Shown here piece by piece: positions 1 to 6,177 of a stretch of DNA of 11,454 nucleotides. The translations under genes and the position numbers were made by a program. Location of the stretch: contig JALOCD010000124.1 of NCBI GenBank assembly GCA_023228025.1, forward strand, positions 1-11,454, given 5' to 3'. Numbering within the stretch: position 1 is the first letter of the stretch; every line of letters begins with the position of its first letter. The notes under the pieces are model-generated. The model was not told the DNA's origin and did not search any database. It saw nothing but the letters and a program-made list of their open reading frames with translations. The DNA is from Prolixibacteraceae bacterium (GTDB lineage Bacteria > Bacteroidota > Bacteroidia > Bacteroidales > Prolixibacteraceae).

Positions 1-919
1 TGACAGAAGAAAGACTTGTCACTTTGCCTCTTCCTTTATATGTCACTGTGGTTGGGGTTACAGTACCACCATCAAAAGTCGTTTTCAACTCACCTGTACA
101 GGTTTTATCTGCTGAAGATACCTTTACCAATACTGAATAGATATTGGCTTTGCTGAAAGTATGTGAAGGATTAGGTGAATCGGATACTGTATTGTCGCCA
201 AATGTCCAGTAATATTTGGCTCCAGCAGTCTGCGGATCTGTTTTAAAGCTGTAGCTGGCCGGGGTAGTGCTGTTTCGTGTACTGACAATTTTTACAATAC
301 ATGCCGTAACCGGTGGGGTAACCGCAGCGGCTTCGACTTTAAGGCTCATCTCACCGTAACATACCTGGGCATCAGCGCCTGTTCCGTTGGTTACCTTAAC
401 GTGCAGCACATAGGTTCCGGCCTTGGCGAAGGTATGGGATGGCAACTTGGTATCCGAATTTGGGGTTCCATCCCCGAATGTCCATAAATATTTGGCAGTT
501 GCGGCTGTGGATGCAGGATCAGTTTTGAAGGAATAGATGAGTGGGTTTGTACTGCTTTTGGTGGCAAGAATGGATACTTTGCAATTAACAGCCGGAGTTA
601 CTGTTCCACCATCAAACTGCGCGCTCAGCTCACCTTTGCATGTTACAGGTGCAGCGTCCGTCCCTGATTTTACCTGAACATGTACCACATAACTTCCCGC
701 TTTACTAAACGTATGGGTTGGTATTGGGGAATCCGAAACCGTATTATCTCCAAAAGTCCATAAATATTTGGCTCCTGCGGTCTGCGGATCCGTTTTAAAG
801 CTGTAGCTGACCGGGTTGGTCTTGTTGGCGGCAAATAAGATTTTTACCGTACAAGTGTTTTGTGCAAACAAACCCGTCATAGAAAAAAGCACAATGAGAA
901 GGGACATAATACTTTTCAT
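1..919 (-). CDS. Secreted PKD-repeat protein, C-terminus cut off by left window edge
   Basis: Reading the minus strand from the ATG at 919-917 gives 306 open codons with no stop before the left edge. Residues 1-19 form a Sec signal peptide (MKSIMSLLIVLFSMTGLFA) followed by Gln20, a common cleavage context in Bacteroidota. Three PKD-type units follow, starting at Cys23, Cys113 and Cys207. Each carries a W-T-F-G-D core (residues 54-58, 146-150, 238-242) and a later HTF strand (69, 162, 253). Each unit begins with Cys and has a second Cys in a C-x-G-E motif (94, 187, 274), so one disulfide per unit is plausible. PKD domains are extracellular beta-sandwiches used as spacers or adhesion modules; the effector part of this protein, if any, lies outside the window. 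AAGGAG sits only 2 nt before the ATG, and an in-frame ATG at 907 (Met5) is possible, but the MKS start gives the better signal peptide. The specific function is unknown. Confidence 0.85.
   Translation of the reverse strand, partial: MKSIMSLLIVLFSMTGLFAQNTCTVKILFAANKTNPVSYSFKTDPQTAGAKYLWTFGDNTVSDSPIPTHTFSKAGSYVVHVQVKSGTDAAPVTCKGELSAQFDGGTVTPAVNCKVSILATKSSTNPLIYSFKTDPASTAATAKYLWTFGDGTPNSDTKLPSHTFAKAGTYVLHVKVTNGTGADAQVCYGEMSLKVEAAAVTPPVTACIVKIVSTRNSTTPASYSFKTDPQTAGAKYYWTFGDNTVSDSPNPSHTFSKANIYSVLVKVSSADKTCTGELKTTFDGGTVTPTTVTYKGRGKVTSLSSV
53..853 (-). repeat. Three tandem PKD-domain units within the secreted protein
   Basis: The units are about 90, 94 and 83 residues long (residues 23-112, 113-206 and 207-289). 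Units 1 and 3 are closest: both have YSFKTDPQTAGAKY, then WTFGDNTVSDSP, and the FDGGTVTP linker, and they also match well at DNA level (for example around 770-825 and 225-262). Unit 2 is more diverged and has a longer loop (DPASTAATAKY) and a different linker. Alternating similarity suggests duplication followed by recombination or conversion between non-adjacent units. Confidence 0.8.
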
Positions 920-992
920 AACTCCTTGTTTTTATGTTTGTTAGTGAATTGATATCCAACTGAGGCACGAATATAACAATTTATTTTGATAT

Positions 993-1037
993 TTGTATAC
1001 TAAACTGTTATACAATATACATGAAACTGTTGTACAA
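993..1037. promoter_or_regulatory. Operator-like tandem repeats with palindromic cores
   Basis: AAACTGTTATACAA at 1002-1015 is repeated as AAACTGTTGTACAA at 1024-1037 (13 of 14 identical) with start-to-start spacing of 22 bp, about two DNA helical turns. The second copy contains the perfect palindrome TTGTACAA (1030-1037). The first copy's TATACAA (1009-1015) forms an inverted repeat with TTGTATA at 993-999. Same-face spacing and dyad symmetry fit binding sites for a dimeric repressor or activator. They could control the minus-strand PKD gene, the metal operon, or both. On the minus strand, TTGTAC and TGTATA lie 17 bp apart, resembling -35/-10 elements, although Bacteroidota primary promoters usually differ. 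The cognate regulator is not in the window. Confidence 0.5.
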
Positions 1038-1142
1038 ATAGATAAGGAGAGAAATTAAGGTCAGTTCTGGTCTCTTGGTTTTTATTCAAGTTCTTTGTAT
1101 TAAGTAAAATAGGGAAATGATACTTTCCTGAAATCCTGAACC

Positions 1143-1190
1143 TATTTTTGTTTAGAAATGTATTTCCCATTGTTTTATCTTATATATTTG
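1143..1190 (+). promoter_or_regulatory. Candidate Bacteroidota -7 boxes for the metal operon
   Basis: Two exact matches to the Bacteroidota -7 consensus TAnnTTTG lie upstream of the ATG at 1202: TATTTTTG at 1143-1150 and TATATTTG at 1183-1190. Neither has a clear TTG -33 element at the usual 17-23 bp spacing. The first would give a leader of roughly 45 nt. The second would give an almost leaderless transcript. In such AT-rich DNA chance matches are likely. Confidence 0.3.
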
Positions 1191-1201
1191 CATTCAGAAC
1201 T

Positions 1202-1519
1202 ATGAAGCTGATTGTAACCATATTATCCTTTTATATCCTAATGCTTACCGCTGTGCCATGTTCGCATGCAGTTGCAGGTCATTCTACTTGTAAGATGGAG
1301 CAATCAAAAAGCATGACAAACCATCATGATTCAGGATTAGAGATTGATCATTGTTCTCCCTTCTGTACCTGTAATTGTTGTGCAACACCAGTGGTAACTT
1401 CGGATGCCATCTTGCAATTTACTTTTGTGAAATATTGTCAGCACAACTATCCTGGATACTACTCTACCTTTACCACCTCGTTTTTTGCGACGATCTGGCA
1501 ACCGCCTCAATTGGTCTGA
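1202..1519 (+). CDS. DUF6660-like exported Cys/His-rich small protein of the metal-efflux operon
   Basis: This 105-aa protein begins with a hydrophobic signal segment (residues 2-19). It then has a short Cys/His-rich region: His22, His27, Cys30, His41-42 and His50, followed by the cluster C51-S-P-F-C55-T-C57-N-C59-C60. It ends in the motif IWQPPQLV. From memory, the CSPFCxCxCC cluster, the terminal IWQPPQ motif and the position just before a CusA/CzcA-family gene match DUF6660, a Bacteroidota family of unknown function. The Cys/His cluster suggests periplasmic metal binding, for example buffering or delivery to the pump; that is inference. The ATG at 1202 is preferred because MKLIV starts a normal signal peptide. 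A TTG at 1148 would add 18 residues in front of it and would place the start inside a candidate promoter. The gene lies 88 bp upstream of the pump gene, with a hairpin between them. Confidence 0.75.
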   Translation: MKLIVTILSFYILMLTAVPCSHAVAGHSTCKMEQSKSMTNHHDSGLEIDHCSPFCTCNCCATPVVTSDAILQFTFVKYCQHNYPGYYSTFTTSFFATIWQPPQLV

Positions 1520-1541
1520 TACATGAAAATTACCATCTGAT

Positions 1542-1583
1542 TTGACTCCATACTGTTGCCAATGGTATGGGTCAACGGTTTTT
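1542..1583 (+). terminator. Intra-operon hairpin with T-run (attenuator or terminator candidate)
   Basis: TTGACTCCATAC (1542-1553) pairs with GTATGGGTCAA (1565-1575). This gives 11 base pairs with one bulged T at 1547 and an 11-nt loop. A run of five Ts follows at 1579-1583, after the 3-nt spacer CGG. The structure resembles an intrinsic terminator placed between the small Cys-rich gene and the pump gene. It could end most transcripts after the small gene, act as an attenuator, or mark an RNA-processing site. The 3-nt spacer and short T-run make it a weak terminator at best. Confidence 0.45.
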
Positions 1584-1607
1584 GTATTAAATCAATTCAT
1601 TGTCAGC

Positions 1608-4600
1608 ATGATAGAACGTATTATCCATTTTTCAATCAGGAATAAATTTATAGTAGGGTTGTTCGTATTGGCTTTGGTAGGTTGGGGCACCTATTCACTG
1701 ACCAAACTACCCATTGATGCCATTCCTGACATCACCAACAACCAGGTGCAGGTCATTTCATCGGCCCCTTCCCTGGCAGTTCAGGAGGTCGAAAGTTTCA
1801 TCACCGCCCCCATTGAGGTGGCAGTCGCCAACATTCCCGATATCGTTGAACTCCGTTCCATATCCCGTCTTGGGTTGTCGGTTATCACGATAGTTTTCAA
1901 AGATAATGTGGATGTTTATTGGGCAAGACAGCAACTCAGCGAAAGGCTCAAAGAGGCAGAAGAGGTAATCCCTCCGGGTCTTGCGAAGATTTCACTTGCA
2001 CCCATCTCTTCCGGCTTGGGGGAGATTTACCAGTACCGGCTGGCGGTTGCAAAGGGATTCGAAAAAAGGTATTCCCCAATGGATCTTCGTACCATTCAGG
2101 ATTGGACAGTCCGAAGGGAGATGCAGGGGACTTCAGGCGTGGCCGATATCAACAGCTACGGCGGTTTTGTCAAACAATACGAAATAGCCGTCAATCCCGA
2201 GCGACTCCGGGGCATGAACCTTACCCTGACGGATATTTTTCTGGCCCTTGAGAAAAACAACGAAAATACCGGAAGCGCCTATATCGATAAAAATCCAACT
2301 GCTTACTTTATCCGCGGCATTGGGTTGGTCAAAAATCTGGAAGACATCGAAAAGATCGTAGTCAAATCCAATAACTCCGGAATCCCGATCCTGGTAAGGG
2401 ATGTGGCAACGGTCCAATACGGGAGCGCTACACGCTATGGCGCGTTGGTCGTGGACACCACCGAAGCCGTTGGCGGCGTTGTGATGATGCTCAAAGGCGC
2501 CAATGCCCATGAAGTGATTGACAATGTGAAAACCCGGATCGCATCCATACAGACCTCAATGCCGGAAGGCGTACTGATTGAGCCCTTTTTGAACCGGTCT
2601 GATTTGGTCGGACGGGCTATCCGAACCGTTTCTACCAACCTCATCGAAGGTGCGCTGATTGTCATTTTTATTCTGGTGATCCTGTTGGGCAATCTTCGTG
2701 CCGGACTGGTGGTCGCCTCTGTCATTCCTTTGGCCATGCTCTTTGCCGTGTCGATGATGAACCTTTTTGGTGTATCCGGAAACCTGATGAGCCTGGGGGC
2801 CATCGACTTCGGACTGATTGTCGACGGAGCGGTGATTATTGTCGAAAGTGTGGTGCACCGAATTACCATGAGCAAACACCATCACCCCGGGATTGCAAGG
2901 CTTTCGCAGGAGCAGATGGACGAAAATGTGTTTGACTCTGCCAAAAGGATGATGAGTTCGGCCACTTTCGGCCAAATGATTATCCTGATCGTCTACCTAC
3001 CCATTATGGCGCTGGTAGGAATCGAAGGGAAAATGTTCCGCCCCATGGCCCAGGTCGTCTCGTTCGCTTTGCTTGGCGCTGCCATCCTGTCGCTTACGTA
3101 CGTTCCGATGGTTTCGGCCTTGTTCCTTAGTAAGAGAACGGAACACAAACGCAATTTCTCCGACCGGCTGATGGATTGGTTTCACAAAGCATTCCAACCG
3201 GTTATATATTTTGCCTTGCGGCGGAAGTTTTTGGTTTCAACATGCGCAATCCTTCTGTTTTTATTTAGCCTCTTCCAGTTCAGTAGTTTGGGTGGAGAAT
3301 TTATTCCACAACTCGAAGAGGGGGACCTTGCCGCAGGTGTAATTACCTTGCAGGGAGGATCACTGAGCAATACTGTCCAATTGGTCGAAAAGGCAAATAA
3401 AATCCTGCTCAGCAATTTCCCCGAAATCAAACATGCCGTTTGCAAAATCGGGGCCGGAGAGATCCCGACAGATCCAACGCCCATGGAAACCGGCGATTAT
3501 ATCATTACCCTCAAAGACAAAAGTGAGTGGACAAGCGCTAAAACCCGTGAAGAACTGGTCGAAAAAATGGCTGAAAAATTGGTCGTGCTGGCAGGTGTCA
3601 AATTCGAATTCCAGCAGCCCATTCAGATGCGGTTCAACGAATTGCTTTCAGGTTCAAAACAGGATATTGCCGTTAAAATTTTTGGGGACGACCTGAATAC
3701 CCTTTCGGCGAAAGCGGCATCAATCGAGAAAATCATTCAGCAAATTGAAGGCGTTGCGGATATCAACGTGGAAAAGGTTACCGGACTGGCGCAGGTGCAG
3801 GTCGACTACAACCGTGATCGCCTGGCGCAATACGGTCTCTCTGTTCAGGACGTGAATCGCGTCCTCCGGGCAGCTTTTGCCGGAAGTCAGGCGGGAGTGG
3901 TGTTCGATGAAGAGAGACGTTTCGGATTGGTGGTTCGTCTGGATCAGGATTACCGGAAGAGCCTGGACGATGTGAGAAATCTTTCGGTGGCCCTTCCCAA
4001 TGGCGGACAGATTCCATTTGATCAGGTGGCCGATATAAGGATTAAATCCGGCCCTGCCCAGGTTTCCAGGGAAAATACCAAACGAAGGATCACTGTCGGA
4101 TTCAATGTCCGTAACCGGGATGTGCAAAATGTGATTAACGAAGTTACCAGGCAAATCAACCAAAAGATCAAATTGCCAACCGGATATTATATCTCATACG
4201 GCGGTCAGTTTCAAAATCTTCAGGCTGCAAAGGCAAGGTTGTCCATTGCTGTTCCGGTAGCATTGCTGTTGATTTTTGTACTGCTCTTTTTTACCTTTCA
4301 TTCGGTCAAACAGACATTACTTATTTTTTCAGCGGTACCCATGTCGGCCATTGGCGGCGTGTTCGCACTTTGGATGCGTGGGATGAACTTTTCAATTTCA
4401 GCAGGTGTTGGGTTTATTGCACTTTTTGGCGTCGCGGTACTAAACGGTATTGTATTGATTGCAGAATTTAATCGGTTAGAGAAGGAGGGAATAACCGATA
4501 TCTCCGCAAGAGTCCTGAAAGGTTTGAACATCCGGTTGCGACCGGTTATCATGACTGCCGCGGTTGCTTCCCTTGGTTTTTTGCCGATGGCCTTGTCCAA

Positions 4601-5999
4601 TTCGGCCGGGGCTGAGGTTCAGAAGCCGTTGGCAACAGTGGTGATCGGAGGTCTCATCTCCGCCACATTTCTCACGTTGGTCATCCTGCCGGTCTTCTAC
4701 ATTTTATTCTCATCAGGTCAGTTGAGGTCTTCAATCCGGCGTAAGTCCGTTAAAACAATTTCCATTTTGCTGTTTTTACTTGCCGGTTCCTCGATGATCA
4801 ATACCACCAATGGGCAGCTATCAAGGCAACTGAATCTGCACGAAGCCATCCAGATGGCGCTCGACAGCAACCTGGCCGTGCGTTCTTCCGCCTATTCCGT
4901 TCAGGTGCAAAAGGCATTGAAAGGCGCCTCGCTGGACCTGCCCAAAACCGCCATTGAAGGTCAGTACGGACAGTTCAACAGTTATGGCAAGGATAATAGT
5001 TTCACCTTGTCCCAATCCTTCGCTTTCCCAACGGTCTATCTTAATCAGGGCCGGTTGGCCAAAGCGGGTGTTAAAAGCAGCGAATGGCAGTTAAGCGTTT
5101 CACAACTTGAGATTGCCACCGAAGTAAAGCAGGTTTATTGGCAATTGGCCTACTTTCATGCAAAGCAGAAGTTGTTGGCTTACCAGGATAGCCTCTTTTC
5201 GGGATTTCTGCGGGCGGCTGAACACAGGGCGCGACTTGGGGAGACCAACCGGTTGGAGATGATCACTGCACGGTCACAAAGCTTGGAGGTGAAAAACCTG
5301 TGGCAACAGGTCACGGCAGATTTGACCATCGCAAAACTGAAATTACAGACGCTGCTGAACAGTTCATTGGTTGTGACGCCAAAAGATACCCTGTTGACCA
5401 GGGCAGCGTTTATTCCATTACCCGACTCTCTGGCATTGGCAGGGAATCCCAATCTTGGATATGTAAAGCAGCAGGTTCAAATTTCACAATTCGAAAGGAA
5501 CCTGGAGAGGAGCAGGATAATGCCGGACTTTACCATCGGATATTTTAGTCAGACGATGCAGGGAACCCAGGAGATAAACGGTGTGCCACGGACTTTTGGA
5601 GCGGGGGAGAGGTTCAACGGCATTCAGGCTGGAGTTACGATCCCTTTGTGGTTTGTACCCTATACCGCCAAAACAAGGGCTACTAAACTAAAAGCGGAAG
5701 TTGCCCAGACAAATGCCGAATATTATTCAAAATCGCTCGGTGGTACTTATCGTTCCCTTTTGGGAGAATATACCAAATTCAGTAACAGTGTAAACTATTA
5801 CGAAAAACAGGCCATTCCTGAAGCAAACATTATCATTGAACAGGCAACCCTCAGCTTCAAGGCCGGGGCTATGGATTACCTCGAATACATCCTGAACCTG
5901 AGCCGCGCTTTGACTATCAAGCAGAACTATCTGGATGCACTGAATAATTACAATCAAACAATAGTATCTATTGATTTTATAACGGGAAAAACCTTTTAA
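1608..5999 (+). CDS. czcA: CusA/CzcA-family heavy-metal efflux RND pump fused to a TolC-like outer-membrane factor
   Basis: This 1463-aa protein exports metal cations using the proton gradient. Residues 1-1040 are a full RND pump: TM1 at about 14-32, the HME signature IPDITNNQVQV just after it, and the TM4 proton-relay motif D400-F-G-LIV-D406-G-A-VII-V-E413. The motif DFGxxxDGAxxxVE is typical of divalent-cation pumps. The CusA copper-relay Met positions appear replaced (for example MRFNELLSG, with Glu678 where CusA has Met672), so Zn/Co/Cd/Ni is more likely than Cu/Ag. Residues 1045-1070 form a basic-hydrophobic junction, and 1071-1463 are an outer-membrane-efflux domain starting LNLHEAIQMALDSNLAV. 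CusA alone is about 1050 aa, so the extra length is the channel. The ATG at 1608 (MIERIIHFSIRNKF) is the family's usual start; a TTG at 1542 would add 22 unsupported residues and falls in a hairpin. The frame is intact. The symbol is family-level only. Confidence 0.93.
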   Translation: MIERIIHFSIRNKFIVGLFVLALVGWGTYSLTKLPIDAIPDITNNQVQVISSAPSLAVQEVESFITAPIEVAVANIPDIVELRSISRLGLSVITIVFKDNVDVYWARQQLSERLKEAEEVIPPGLAKISLAPISSGLGEIYQYRLAVAKGFEKRYSPMDLRTIQDWTVRREMQGTSGVADINSYGGFVKQYEIAVNPERLRGMNLTLTDIFLALEKNNENTGSAYIDKNPTAYFIRGIGLVKNLEDIEKIVVKSNNSGIPILVRDVATVQYGSATRYGALVVDTTEAVGGVVMMLKGANAHEVIDNVKTRIASIQTSMPEGVLIEPFLNRSDLVGRAIRTVSTNLIEGALIVIFILVILLGNLRAGLVVASVIPLAMLFAVSMMNLFGVSGNLMSLGAIDFGLIVDGAVIIVESVVHRITMSKHHHPGIARLSQEQMDENVFDSAKRMMSSATFGQMIILIVYLPIMALVGIEGKMFRPMAQVVSFALLGAAILSLTYVPMVSALFLSKRTEHKRNFSDRLMDWFHKAFQPVIYFALRRKFLVSTCAILLFLFSLFQFSSLGGEFIPQLEEGDLAAGVITLQGGSLSNTVQLVEKANKILLSNFPEIKHAVCKIGAGEIPTDPTPMETGDYIITLKDKSEWTSAKTREELVEKMAEKLVVLAGVKFEFQQPIQMRFNELLSGSKQDIAVKIFGDDLNTLSAKAASIEKIIQQIEGVADINVEKVTGLAQVQVDYNRDRLAQYGLSVQDVNRVLRAAFAGSQAGVVFDEERRFGLVVRLDQDYRKSLDDVRNLSVALPNGGQIPFDQVADIRIKSGPAQVSRENTKRRITVGFNVRNRDVQNVINEVTRQINQKIKLPTGYYISYGGQFQNLQAAKARLSIAVPVALLLIFVLLFFTFHSVKQTLLIFSAVPMSAIGGVFALWMRGMNFSISAGVGFIALFGVAVLNGIVLIAEFNRLEKEGITDISARVLKGLNIRLRPVIMTAAVASLGFLPMALSNSAGAEVQKPLATVVIGGLISATFLTLVILPVFYILFSSGQLRSSIRRKSVKTISILLFLLAGSSMINTTNGQLSRQLNLHEAIQMALDSNLAVRSSAYSVQVQKALKGASLDLPKTAIEGQYGQFNSYGKDNSFTLSQSFAFPTVYLNQGRLAKAGVKSSEWQLSVSQLEIATEVKQVYWQLAYFHAKQKLLAYQDSLFSGFLRAAEHRARLGETNRLEMITARSQSLEVKNLWQQVTADLTIAKLKLQTLLNSSLVVTPKDTLLTRAAFIPLPDSLALAGNPNLGYVKQQVQISQFERNLERSRIMPDFTIGYFSQTMQGTQEINGVPRTFGAGERFNGIQAGVTIPLWFVPYTAKTRATKLKAEVAQTNAEYYSKSLGGTYRSLLGEYTKFSNSVNYYEKQAIPEANIIIEQATLSFKAGAMDYLEYILNLSRALTIKQNYLDALNNYNQTIVSIDFITGKTF
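4740..4817 (+). other. Extra membrane segment linking pump and channel domains
   Basis: Residues 1045-1070 of the pump read as a positively charged stretch (RKSVK), a hydrophobic run (residues 1050-1060, TISILLFLLAG) and a polar tail (SSMINTTNGQ). This is the layout of a signal peptide or signal anchor. An RND pump ends in the cytoplasm and a TolC domain must be periplasmic/outer-membrane, so the chain has to cross the inner membrane once more here. It could remain as a 13th transmembrane helix or be cleaved by signal peptidase to release the channel. The sequence does not decide between these. Confidence 0.6.
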
Positions 6000-6015
6000 A
6001 AATGTGCACGAAATC

Positions 6016-6102
6016 CTTTGTGAAACACCTTGGTGCCTTGGTGACTTTGTGGCAGGAAAAAAAAATACCACTAAGGCTCAAAGACACTAAGGTATCACAA
6101 AG
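6016..6102. repeat. Long imperfect palindrome between pump and adaptor genes (REP/MITE-like)
   Basis: The left arm (6016-6054) starts CTTTGTGA and contains CCTTGGTG-like words. The right arm (6066-6102) ends TCACAAAG and contains CACTAAGG-like words. Reverse-complementing the right arm aligns it with the left over about 36 nt, with a 2-nt gap and roughly three-quarters identity; the loop is A-rich (6055-6065). The arms themselves are built from short tandem words (ACCTTGGTG, CCTTGGTGA, CTTTGTGG). The 178-nt gap containing it is long for an operon. The layout resembles dispersed intergenic palindromes found in many bacterial genomes. As RNA it would fold into a stable hairpin that may reduce or stabilise expression of the downstream adaptor. 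Confidence 0.6.
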
Positions 6103-6177
6103 AAAAACCAGACAGTTTCTTGGTAAATTGGCAATAGTTTGAAAATAAACATATTAGATATTGAATTCTAAAACATC

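Larger units (their letters stand above)
920..1201. other. Divergent intergenic region
   Basis: This AT-rich stretch lies between the start of the minus-strand PKD protein and the plus-strand DUF6660-like gene. It holds the operator-like repeats at 993-1037 and candidate -7 boxes at 1143-1150 and 1183-1190. A weak GGAAA/TTTCC stem near 1112-1128 was also seen. I find no convincing coding sequence in it. The open frame from a TTG at 1148 is only an upstream extension of the next gene. Confidence 0.6.

Noticed and set aside
922..927. AAGGAG on the minus strand before the PKD gene as a Shine-Dalgarno site
   Set aside because: The spacing is 2 nt to the first ATG and 14 nt to the second, both outside the usual range, and Bacteroidota generally do not rely on this signal.
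1148..1201. Upstream TTG start extending the Cys-rich small protein by 18 residues
   Set aside because: It would put a non-signal-like stretch before a good MKLIV signal peptide and overlaps candidate promoter boxes.
1542..1607. Upstream TTG start extending the pump by 22 residues
   Set aside because: The extension has no similarity to the family N-terminus, coincides with the hairpin at 1542-1583, and the ATG at 1608 gives the standard MIERII-type start.
1919..2251. Plus-strand 110-codon frame within the pump gene
   Set aside because: It is an out-of-frame shadow of the conserved RND coding sequence.
2133..2975. Open frames of 125-146 codons on the minus strand inside the pump gene
   Set aside because: They are antisense to a conserved, intact RND gene, overlap one another, have no recognisable domains, and are typical shadow frames in GC-richer coding DNA.
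3720..4163. 147-codon minus-strand open frame inside the pump gene
   Set aside because: It is antisense to conserved pump sequence, with no signal peptide, motif or plausible start site.
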